DNA of 64,000 nucleotides. Source: JANWVO01 sp964458495. GTDB taxonomy: Bacteria; Acidobacteriota; Terriglobia; Bryobacterales; Bryobacteraceae. Below, piece after piece: positions 1-6,757 of the stretch. Within the stretch, counting starts at the first letter, position 1. Each line of letters begins with the position of its first letter. The stretch lies in the NCBI GenBank assembly GCA_964458495.1, contig CAYWJB010000017.1, positions 1 to 64,000 on the forward strand, given 5' to 3'. The position numbers were made by a program, and so were the translations under genes. The notes under the pieces are model-generated. The model had not been told where the DNA came from and did not search any database. It saw nothing but the letters and a program-made list of their open reading frames with translations.

Positions 1-207
1 CGGCCGCCGTTCGCGGCTCTGACCGGGTGTTGGATCCGGGATTGTGGGCCGCGTGTGTTGTGTTCGGGGTTGTATGGATGGCGGGAATCGCGGTGGTGGG
101 AACCGCTCACTCTGGCCGTCGTTCTGGCGAACGACGGCCGCCGTTCGCGGCTCTGACCGGGTGTTGGATCCGGGATTGTGGGCCGCGTGTGTTGTGTTCG
201 GGGTTGT
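1..207. repeat. 73-bp direct repeat with 134-bp period upstream of the atp genes
   Basis: Bases 1-73 recur without a mismatch at 135-207, so the repeat period is 134 bp. The left copy is cut by the window edge and may be longer. The 61 bases between the copies (74-134) are not repeated within the window. The second copy ends 75 bases before the chosen start of the first atp gene, so the array lies in its upstream region. No terminator or promoter was clear inside it. More copies may lie to the left. Confidence 0.85.
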
Positions 208-281
208 GACCCGAACTTGTGCGCCGGGGGGTTGGGGAGGCGGCCCTGGGCTGGCGGTTGAGGGACACGTACACTGGAGAT

Positions 282-524
282 GTGGAAGAGGACCGGCAGG
301 ATCGCAAGGGGCTGAGCCCGTATGCGAAGGCGGGGGCTTACGCAGGGCTGGCCTTCGTGACGCCCATCAGCGGGTGGGTGTGCTACAAGATCGGCCAGTG
401 GCTCGACCAGAGCTGGGGGACCTCGTATCTGTATCTGGTCGGGCTGATCGTGGGCTGCGCGGCGGGGATGTATGAAACGTTCCGACAGGCGGTGCGGATC
501 GAGGGGCTCGACAAGCGCCAATGA
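282..524 (+). CDS. atpZ: AtpZ/AtpI-family ATP synthase assembly protein
   Basis: A small protein of 80 residues with two hydrophobic segments (about residues 15-32 and 45-62) and the pattern of the AtpZ/AtpI family (putative F0F1-ATPase subunit), which in other bacteria helps build or stabilise the c-ring and may carry Mg/Ca. GTG at 282 is chosen because the residues encoded before it (possible starts at 219 and TTG 258) do not look conserved. The ribosome site is poor, so the start is uncertain. The stop overlaps the next start as ATGA (521-524), which implies translational coupling to the next membrane protein and membership of the atp operon. Confidence 0.75.
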   Translation: MEEDRQDRKGLSPYAKAGAYAGLAFVTPISGWVCYKIGQWLDQSWGTSYLYLVGLIVGCAAGMYETFRQAVRIEGLDKRQ

Positions 525-904
525 CGGAACTGAACTACGGGCGCACCATCCGGCGCATCGGGTGGATATCGCTGGCGCTGGCAGCGGCGGGGGCGGCGGG
601 GTGGCGGGTGTTCGGCGACACGCGGGCCATGCTGAGCTTTCTGGGTGGCGCCGCCATCGCGGGGCTGTCGTTCTGGCTGCTGCACCGTCTGGTGGAGGAT
701 CTTCAGGCGGCGGCGGAAGGGCGGCGGGTGAAGACGGCCCGTTTCTTCGTGCATGCATTCCGGATGCTGATTCTTGGCGGAACCGGCTATGTTATCTTGG
801 AGTTTTGCGGAGGCAGCCGCGTTGCGCTTGCCTCGGGCCTCACGGTCGCGCTGACGGCCGCCACCATCGAAGTCCTGATCGAGTTGTTCTATGCACGAAC
901 ATGA
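521..904 (+). CDS. atpI: ATP synthase subunit I (AtpI-like)
   Basis: 127 residues with four predicted membrane segments (about 15-30, 38-55, 75-92, 98-118), as in ATP synthase protein I. This is a non-structural helper encoded at the front of many atp operons. The start ATG overlaps the stop of the preceding gene by four bases. The end overlaps the following atpB start by 14 bases. Assignment rests on size, topology and position; the family is weakly conserved in sequence. Confidence 0.75.
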   Translation: MTELNYGRTIRRIGWISLALAAAGAAGWRVFGDTRAMLSFLGGAAIAGLSFWLLHRLVEDLQAAAEGRRVKTARFFVHAFRMLILGGTGYVILEFCGGSRVALASGLTVALTAATIEVLIELFYART

Positions 905-1631
905 GCTGTGGTTCACGGCGCTGCTGAACCAATATTGCGCGGCGCCGGTCAACGCCCTCTTCCAACTGGTCGGCTATCATACCGAAGACCCCTCGAAGCC
1001 GTGGTCGAACTACATCGCCATGGAAGTTCTGGTCATCCTGATCCTCGTTTCGGCGGCTTTGGCGCTGCGGGCGACATTGAGCGTGGACCGTCCGGGGAAG
1101 TTCCAGCTGGTGATCGAGGCGGTGTACAACTTCATCGCCGAGCAGGCGCGGGATATCATCGGGCACGGCTACCGGAAGCGGCTTTCGTGGTTCGCGATGG
1201 TGTTTCTGTTCATCCTGACTTCCAACCTGCTGGGCATCATCCCGTCGTTTGAATCGCCGACGATGTACTACTATGTGCCGGCGGGCGCGGCGATCGCGAT
1301 GTTCTTCTATTACAACGGGCAGGGGATCCAGGAGCAGGGGCTGCTGGGCCACCTGAAGCATTTCGCGGGACCGGTGCTGCTGATTGCGTGGTTCATGTTC
1401 CCGCTGGAGGTGATCAGCCACCTGATCCGTCCGGTGTCGTTGACGATCCGACTGTTCGCCAACATGCTGGCGGGCGAGCAGGTGACGATCGGGTTCCTGG
1501 CGCTGGTGCCGTGGGCGGTGCCCGTGGCCTTCATGGCGCTGCACGTGTTTGTTTCCTTCATTCAGGCATTCATTTTTACGATGCTCGGCATGGTGTACGT
1601 CGGCGAGGCCGTCGCCCATGAGGGGCATTGA
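891..1631 (+). CDS. atpB: ATP synthase F0 subunit a
   Basis: 246 residues, normal length for the a subunit, which forms the half-channels beside the c-ring. The diagnostic segment RPVSLTIRLFANMLAGE is present. Arg187 in it corresponds to the essential Arg210 of the E. coli protein. Five or six hydrophobic helices are visible. The start ATG lies inside the end of the upstream gene (14-base overlap). Genes for b, delta and the F1 sector are not in this window, so the rest of the enzyme must be encoded elsewhere. Confidence 0.95.
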   Translation: MHEHELWFTALLNQYCAAPVNALFQLVGYHTEDPSKPWSNYIAMEVLVILILVSAALALRATLSVDRPGKFQLVIEAVYNFIAEQARDIIGHGYRKRLSWFAMVFLFILTSNLLGIIPSFESPTMYYYVPAGAAIAMFFYYNGQGIQEQGLLGHLKHFAGPVLLIAWFMFPLEVISHLIRPVSLTIRLFANMLAGEQVTIGFLALVPWAVPVAFMALHVFVSFIQAFIFTMLGMVYVGEAVAHEGH

Positions 1632-1729
1632 TTGGCATCATCGGCCGGCAGTGTGAGGCCCCGGCGTCCCAACGCGCGGTGCGCAACCACCTCCTGCCGG
1701 CCAGTTCATAGCAAAAGGAGAAACCACCG

Positions 1730-2017
1730 ATGCAAGTTCGGAACTTTCTGATCCTGGCGGCGCTGCTGCTTGTGGCCGCGCCGGCATTTGCGCAGCAGGG
1801 GCAGCAGTCCGGCGGCGTGTTCGTGCTGCCGGGCGCGTTTGCCATGGCGATTGCGTCGAGCGTCTGCGGACTGGCGCAGGGCAAGGCGATCGCCGCCTCC
1901 GTGGAGGGCATCGCGCGCAACCCGGGCGCGGCAGGCGCGATCCGCATCCTGCTGATTCTGGGTCTGGCATTCATCGAGTCGCTGGCGCTGTTCACGTTCG
2001 TGAACATCGGCAAGTAG
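1730..2017 (+). CDS. atpE: ATP synthase F0 subunit c with signal-like N-terminus
   Basis: 95 residues, about 15-20 longer than the E. coli subunit. The extra N-terminus (positively charged start, hydrophobic run, then AFAQ at 19-22) reads like a signal peptide. The hairpin loop carries RNPG (63-66) and the ion-binding carboxylate is Glu83 in FIESLALF. The Gln that helps bind sodium in Na-type rings is Cys at the aligned place (residue 46), so I infer proton use, with caution. A strong AAAGGAG ribosome site sits about 10 bases before the ATG. A terminator follows directly. Confidence 0.93.
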   Translation: MQVRNFLILAALLLVAAPAFAQQGQQSGGVFVLPGAFAMAIASSVCGLAQGKAIAASVEGIARNPGAAGAIRILLILGLAFIESLALFTFVNIGK

Positions 2018-2042
2018 CCGCGGCACGCGTATCCGTTGAAGA

Positions 2043-2076
2043 GGGTCCGGCCTCGCGCCGGACCCTTGTGTCTTTT
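2043..2076 (+). terminator. Rho-independent terminator after atpE
   Basis: A perfect 9-bp stem (2043-2051 with 2057-2065, GGGTCCGGC paired to GCCGGACCC) with a 5-base loop is followed by a T-rich stretch ending TCTTTT. It lies 25 bases after the atpE stop and ends the short atp operon. It also argues against the upstream TTG start at 2036 for the next gene. Confidence 0.85.
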
Positions 2077-2089
2077 ACGCTGGAAAGAG

Positions 2090-2974
2090 ATGAAGCTCCA
2101 CGGAATTTTCCCTCCGATCACGACCCCGTTCAACGCGGACGGGGAGATTTACGAAGCCAAGGTGGCGCACAACATCGGCAAGTGGAACCGCACCGGGCTG
2201 GCCGGCTACGTGGTGTGCGGTTCGACGGGGGAAAGCGTCCACCTCACGTTTGAAGAGAAGCTCCGGATGTTCGAACTGGTGGCGGAGCACGCCGCACCGG
2301 ACAAGCTCCTGCTCTGCGGCACGGGTATGGAGAGCGTGCGGGAGACGCTCGAGCTGACGCGCCGGGCGGCGGAGATGGGTTACAAGGCGGCGATGGTGCG
2401 CACGCCGCACTACTACAAGAACCTGGTGAACAACGGAGCGGCGCAGGCGGTGTACTTCCGGGCGGTGGCGGATCAAAGCCCGATTCCGGTGATGATCTAC
2501 AACTGGCCGCAGGCGACGGGCGTCGATATTCCGGCGGAGACGGTGGTGGAGCTGAGCCACCATCCGAACATTCCTGCGATCAAGGAGAGCAGCGGGAATC
2601 TCGAAAAAGTGATGCACATGGTCCGCGAGGCGAAGCCGGGATTCCAGGTGCTGGTGGGTTCGGCGCCGACGCTGGCGCCCTCGCTCGCCGTGGGCGCCGT
2701 AGGGGCGGTGCTGGCCTACGCCAATGCCGCACCCTACTCGGTGATCGCCATCTGGGAGGCCCACCGGCAGCGGGAGTTCGAAGCGGCGATGGACTGGCAG
2801 CGCCGGATCGCGCGCGCGGCGGTGCTGGTGACGGTGAAATACGGGATTCCGGGCCTGAAGTACGCAATGGACCTGAAGGGATATTACGGCGGCCCGTGCC
2901 GGCTGCCGCTGACGGGCCTTTCGCCCGAGGCGAAACGGGAAATTGAAGAGGCATTTTCCGGAATTCAGGGCTGA
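2090..2974 (+). CDS. DapA-family class I aldolase
   Basis: 294 residues from ATG 2090, the usual size of the dihydrodipicolinate synthase/N-acetylneuraminate lyase superfamily. The Schiff-base lysine is Lys165 (IPAIKESSG). The catalytic tyrosine is Tyr137 (VMIYNWP), and the phosphate/carboxylate loop GSTGES is at 43-48. The superfamily condenses or cleaves pyruvate with an aldehyde. The substrate cannot be told from motifs, and true DapA, sialic-acid lyase or a 2-keto-3-deoxy sugar-acid aldolase are all possible. The longer frame from 2036 would include the terminator hairpin, so it is rejected. Ribosome site GGAAAGAG abuts the start and is poorly spaced. Confidence 0.85.
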   Translation: MKLHGIFPPITTPFNADGEIYEAKVAHNIGKWNRTGLAGYVVCGSTGESVHLTFEEKLRMFELVAEHAAPDKLLLCGTGMESVRETLELTRRAAEMGYKAAMVRTPHYYKNLVNNGAAQAVYFRAVADQSPIPVMIYNWPQATGVDIPAETVVELSHHPNIPAIKESSGNLEKVMHMVREAKPGFQVLVGSAPTLAPSLAVGAVGAVLAYANAAPYSVIAIWEAHRQREFEAAMDWQRRIARAAVLVTVKYGIPGLKYAMDLKGYYGGPCRLPLTGLSPEAKREIEEAFSGIQG

Positions 2975-2978
2975 ATTC
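2961..2978. repeat. 18-bp perfect palindrome over a stop codon
   Basis: GAATTCAG-GG-CTGAATTC forms an 8+2+8 dyad that spans the stop codon of the aldolase gene (2972-2974) and lies 29 bases before the next start. It could be an operator for the next gene. The 2-base loop makes an RNA hairpin less likely, and there is no T-run. Confidence 0.6.
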
Positions 2979-3006
2979 AGAGGCGGATTCTTTTCAGGTG
3001 AGCCGG

Positions 3007-3579
3007 ATGAGCGATGAAATCCGCGATTTGATTCAGGGCTGTGCGGTTTCGCGGGAGGCGGTGGCAGCGCTGGAGTCCGCCGGCGCGGGGTATGAGATGC
3101 CGCTGGTTTGCCGGCGGCGCCTGGAGGGCCCTGCCATCGAGGCGTTGCGCCAGCGGCCGGCGGGCGCGCTGTTTCCGGACGCTTTCAGTCCCGAGGGCGC
3201 GCTGGCGGGGCTCTGGCTGTACGTGCAGGATTTCGACGAGTGCCACCGGGCAGCCCAGGACCTGGCTTCGGCCGAGGGCAGCTACTGGCACGGCATCCTG
3301 CACCGGCAGGAACCCGACGACTGGAACGCGGGCTACTGGTTCCGGGCGGCGGGCACGCACCCGATTCACGAGGAGCTTTTGCGGGAGGCCAGAGAGCTGG
3401 CGCGGAAGCATGCCGATGCCCGCTGGCAGCCTGGCGTGCGGTGGGACGCGGAGGAATTCATCCGCTTGTGCGCCCGTGCGCGGCGGGAACCCGGCGCGGA
3501 TGCGGAGCGGCTGGCTCGGGCGGTGCAGATGGCCGAATGGCGGCTCCTGTTCCGCTGGTGCGCGCGCGTGCGAGGATAG
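3007..3579 (+). CDS. Conserved hypothetical protein (function unknown)
   Basis: 190 residues from ATG 3007 (AGGTGA ribosome site five bases upstream; GTG 2998 is also in frame). It is cytoplasmic by appearance, with no signal or membrane segment. The middle is rich in Trp, His and Asp, with the motif SYWHGILHRQEPDDWNAGYW near residues 96-115 and a helical C-terminal half. I recall similar unnamed proteins in Acidobacteria and Planctomycetes but no known function. It sits between the aldolase and the membrane-fusion protein, all on the same strand. Confidence 0.75.
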   Translation: MSDEIRDLIQGCAVSREAVAALESAGAGYEMPLVCRRRLEGPAIEALRQRPAGALFPDAFSPEGALAGLWLYVQDFDECHRAAQDLASAEGSYWHGILHRQEPDDWNAGYWFRAAGTHPIHEELLREARELARKHADARWQPGVRWDAEEFIRLCARARREPGADAERLARAVQMAEWRLLFRWCARVRG

Positions 3580-3610
3580 AGCGAAGGATCGAAACGGGGA
3601 GCCTCGACGG

Positions 3611-4834
3611 ATGAAGCGATGGATTCTGCTGGCAGCGGCGGTGCTGATCGGGGCGGCGGTGTTGTGGCTGGCGACGCGGAAGCCCGCGGCGCCGGCGGTG
3701 CCATTTGCGCGCGTCCGGCAGGAGACGCTGGTCAGCATTCTGACGACGAATGGCCGGACGGAGCCTGCCGCGTGGGCGCCGGCGCGGGCGGGGCAGGCGG
3801 GGCGGGTGCGAAGGATCCTGGTGGAGCGCGGTGGAAAGGCTGCCGCCGGCGCGCCGCTTGCCTTGCTGGAAGACGCGGGGGCGAGGGCGGCGGTGGCCAC
3901 GGCCGAGGCTCGTGTGGAAGCTTTGCGCGCGGAGTTGCGGGCGCTGGAACGGGGCGGGCGCGTGGCGGAGATCGCCCAGATCGACGGGCTGATCGTGAAG
4001 CTGGGGCTCGAACTGGAAGCGGCGAGGCGGGATGCGGCGGCGCTGGAGCGGCTGTTTGAGAAGGGCGCGGCGGCGCGCGCCGAACTGGACCGGGCAAGAG
4101 ATCGCGTGGCCGAACTGGAGGCGGAAAGGAAGACGCAACAGGGGCGGCGCGCGGCGCTGGTAACGGAGACCGATCTGGAGGCGGCGCGGGCGAGGCTGCG
4201 CGAGGCGGAGACGGCGCTGGGCGACGCCCGGCGGCGGCTGGAAGAGTGCACGGTCCGTGCTCCAGGGGCGGGAACCGTGTACGAGGTGTCCGTGCGGGAG
4301 GGCGACTGGCTGGAAGCAGGCGCGCTCGTCGCCCGCGTCGGCGAAATCTCGCGGTTGAAGATATTGATCTACGTCGATGAACCGGAACTGGGAAGGGTGC
4401 GCGAAGGGCTGCCTGTCGAAATCACCTGGGACGCATTGCCGGGACGCACGTGGAAGGCGGCGGTGGAACGGATGCCGGCGCAGGTCACGCCGCTGGGCAC
4501 GCGCATGGTGGGAGAGGTGTGGGCGATGTGCGAGAACCCTTCGCTGGATTTGCCGCCGGGGGCGAATGTCAACGTGCGCATCCGCTCGCGGGTGGTGGAG
4601 AACGCGGTCACGATCCCGAAGGCGGCGCTGCGGCGGCAGGGCGAAGAGCTTGGCGCCTTCGTGCTGGAGGGCGACCGGCTGGCGTGGCGGCGGGTGGAGA
4701 TCGGCGCCACCAGCGATGTGAAGGCGGAAGTGCGCAGCGGGCTGCGGCCGGGCGATGCGGTGGCGCTTCCGGTGGACCGCCCGCTGCAGGCGGGGCTTGA
4801 GGTGCGGCCAGTGTTGGAGCAGACGGGCAACTAG
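3611..4834 (+). CDS. HlyD/RND-type periplasmic adaptor (membrane-fusion protein)
   Basis: 407 residues from ATG 3611. One N-terminal membrane anchor (about 4-20), a lipoyl-like half from about 35, a long charged coiled coil (about 90-210), the second lipoyl half (about 212-240) and a beta-barrel/C-terminal domain with VTIPKAALRRQGE. This is the standard order of MacA/HlyD adaptors that bridge an inner-membrane pump to a TolC channel. No pump is adjacent. A MacB-like permease and a TolC-like protein lie 50 kb away (53057-55603), so partnership is only possible. The long open frame that begins at 3041 is a shadow upstream. Confidence 0.85.
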   Translation: MKRWILLAAAVLIGAAVLWLATRKPAAPAVPFARVRQETLVSILTTNGRTEPAAWAPARAGQAGRVRRILVERGGKAAAGAPLALLEDAGARAAVATAEARVEALRAELRALERGGRVAEIAQIDGLIVKLGLELEAARRDAAALERLFEKGAAARAELDRARDRVAELEAERKTQQGRRAALVTETDLEAARARLREAETALGDARRRLEECTVRAPGAGTVYEVSVREGDWLEAGALVARVGEISRLKILIYVDEPELGRVREGLPVEITWDALPGRTWKAAVERMPAQVTPLGTRMVGEVWAMCENPSLDLPPGANVNVRIRSRVVENAVTIPKAALRRQGEELGAFVLEGDRLAWRRVEIGATSDVKAEVRSGLRPGDAVALPVDRPLQAGLEVRPVLEQTGN

Positions 4835-4853
4835 GGGCGCTGCGGGGAAGGCT

Positions 4854-5741
4854 TCAGAGCGCGGCCCGTTCCGGCGCAGGGAGGAGGCGACCGTCGCCGC
4901 GAGCCGGGGAGGCGGCCTGTTCCTCGAGTTGTTCGGCGTGATCCACGCCGGCGGCGGTGATCTGGAAGCGGTTGTTGTCTGCGCGGGTGAGGAGCCCGCG
5001 CTCCTTCAGATACCAGAGCGTGAACTCGAGGTGGTCGCGGGGGATGCCGAGCAGGTCTTCGAGTTCGAAGATGGTGACGCCTGGCGCATGCGGATCCTGC
5101 TGGCGCTTGGCGTAGAGGGCGCGAAGCACTCCATAGCGCTTGCGCTTTTCGGCGCCGGGGCCCAGAGCGGCTTCGGGCGACTGGAAGACGCGCCACCGGG
5201 CGTGCAGCATGGCGGCGTGGCTCAGGTCGTAGGCGGCTCGCTTTTCGGGATCGCTGAGGACACGGTAGGCCTCGACGATCTGGCGGAACATCTTTTCGTC
5301 CCCGGTTTCCTGGTTGTCGGGATGGAACTGCTGCGCCAGCATCCGGTAGACGCGGTGGACCGTCTCCGGAGAGGCCTTGGGATTCACCTGCAGAATCTCG
5401 TAGAAGTCCACGTCCGCCGGCTCGCTCTTCGGGGCGGGTTCGGCGGGAAGGAACTGGAGGCCGGCGCGGTAGCCGCCGTTTGCGGGCTGGCACCAACGGA
5501 CGGCGCAGCGGGCACGGAGCTGCCCGCCGATCCCTTCTTCCGTAGCGCACGACTCCACGATGACGATCTCACCCGGGCGAAGCGGAACCCCGCTCCGCAG
5601 CCCGATGCCGGCCTCATGAGCGTCCAGCAATTGCGCCGCGACGGGGGCCGCGGAACCGGTTCGCGTCAGCGTGGCAGGAAGCGGTCGCGTCTGCGGGAGG
5701 CGCCGGCAGGTGCGCCTCTCCTCCGGGACGGGGTTCGTCAC
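4854..5741 (-). CDS. PilZ-DnaJ fusion protein
   Basis: 295 residues from GTG 5741. Residues about 10-98 look like a PilZ domain (RR near the start, EAGIGLRS, then RCAVRWCQ and YRAGLQFL), the fold that binds cyclic di-GMP. Residues 112-172 are a clear J domain with HPD at 140-142, the DnaK-stimulating motif. A C-terminal part (about 205-265) resembles a small winged-helix domain. No Gly/Phe or zinc-finger region follows, so this is a class III-type J protein. The canonical PilZ RxxxR and D/NxSxxG motifs are only partly visible, so ligand binding is uncertain. It converges with the adaptor gene and lies downstream of the parvulin gene, 92 bases away. Confidence 0.8.
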   Translation of the reverse strand: MTNPVPEERRTCRRLPQTRPLPATLTRTGSAAPVAAQLLDAHEAGIGLRSGVPLRPGEIVIVESCATEEGIGGQLRARCAVRWCQPANGGYRAGLQFLPAEPAPKSEPADVDFYEILQVNPKASPETVHRVYRMLAQQFHPDNQETGDEKMFRQIVEAYRVLSDPEKRAAYDLSHAAMLHARWRVFQSPEAALGPGAEKRKRYGVLRALYAKRQQDPHAPGVTIFELEDLLGIPRDHLEFTLWYLKERGLLTRADNNRFQITAAGVDHAEQLEEQAASPARGDGRLLPAPERAAL

Positions 5742-5833
5742 GCCATTAATTGTGGATCGTCCGGCCGATTCTGCAAAGGGCGTGTTTGGCTGAGTTCGCG
5801 CCGGAGAAAACACTGAGCCTGAGCTCAGGTTTC

Positions 5834-6751
5834 TCACTGAGCCGGTTTTGCAGGCGGCGCGGGCTGGGCGGGCTGAGGCTTTCCGAAGTAGGACTCGTCG
5901 AGGAAGACGCGGCTGTTCTGCTTGACCGCTTGCATGGCCTTGTCCGCGTTTTCGGTGGTCAGGCGCTTTTCGATGTCGGCGCGCACTTCTTCGAAGGGCT
6001 GGGCGCCGCGCTTCTGCACCTGGATCAGGTGGTAGCCGAACTGCGTCCTCACGGGCTGGCTGACCTCGCCCACGGGAATTGAAAAGACGGCCTTCTCGAA
6101 TTCGGGGATCATCCGTCCTCTGCCGAAGGTGCCCAGGTCGCCGCCGTTCTTGCCGGAGCCGGTATCGTCGGATTCCGCCTGTGCGACCGCGGCGAAGTCC
6201 TCGCCCTTGACGATCCGCTGCCGCAACGCTTCCGCGCGCGCGAGAGCTTCCTCCGGGGTGAGATCCTTCTGCCCCTCTTTCAGCGGGACGCGAGAGCCCT
6301 GAAAGCGGACGAGGATATGGCGGGCAGTGGCGGTTTCGAATTCGTTCTGGTGCGCGCCGTACCACGATTTCAACTGCTCATCGGCGGGCTTGGCAGCCTC
6401 GGCAAGGTGCTGGTAAAGGAGGGAGGCGAGCGTGCTCTCCTGCTGGAGGAACAGCTGCACCTTCACGGCGGGCTTGTCTTCGACATGAAGCCGGCGCGCC
6501 TCGGCGGCGTATGACATGATTTCGCCGAGCTGCTCAGCGAGGCGGCGGCGGTTCTCGGCCGTGTCTTCGCCGAGCTGCTGGCGGAGGTTCGCCGGGAGGT
6601 TGCTCATCATGGCGTCGAACTCCGCGCGGGTCATCTTCTTCCCGCCCGCTTCGAAGACGACCGCGCCGGCGGAGGGGGATGCCTGCGGCGCGGGAGAGGA
6701 AAGCTGGCCCCACGCGCATGCGGCAAGCATCGACAATAGGAAGGATCTCAT
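5834..6751 (-). CDS. Periplasmic parvulin-type peptidyl-prolyl isomerase (SurA/PrsA-like)
   Basis: 305 residues. A Sec signal peptide (MRSFLLSMLAACAWG) precedes an N-terminal helical chaperone part and a rotamase domain at about 135-245 with ATARHILVRF, GKNGGDLGTFGRG and FGYHLIQV, all hallmarks of PpiC. It ends in a Pro/Ala-rich tail. Predicted role: folding of exported or outer-membrane proteins in the periplasm. It diverges from the ABC exporter, whose annotated start is only seven bases away, so the two promoters must overlap each other's 5' ends. Confidence 0.9.
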   Translation of the reverse strand: MRSFLLSMLAACAWGQLSSPAPQASPSAGAVVFEAGGKKMTRAEFDAMMSNLPANLRQQLGEDTAENRRRLAEQLGEIMSYAAEARRLHVEDKPAVKVQLFLQQESTLASLLYQHLAEAAKPADEQLKSWYGAHQNEFETATARHILVRFQGSRVPLKEGQKDLTPEEALARAEALRQRIVKGEDFAAVAQAESDDTGSGKNGGDLGTFGRGRMIPEFEKAVFSIPVGEVSQPVRTQFGYHLIQVQKRGAQPFEEVRADIEKRLTTENADKAMQAVKQNSRVFLDESYFGKPQPAQPAPPAKPAQ

Positions 6752-6757
6752 TTCTCT

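Noticed and set aside
4755..5816. A 353-codon open frame on the plus strand
   Set aside because: Antisense to the PilZ-J gene, where HPD and J-domain motifs prove the minus strand.
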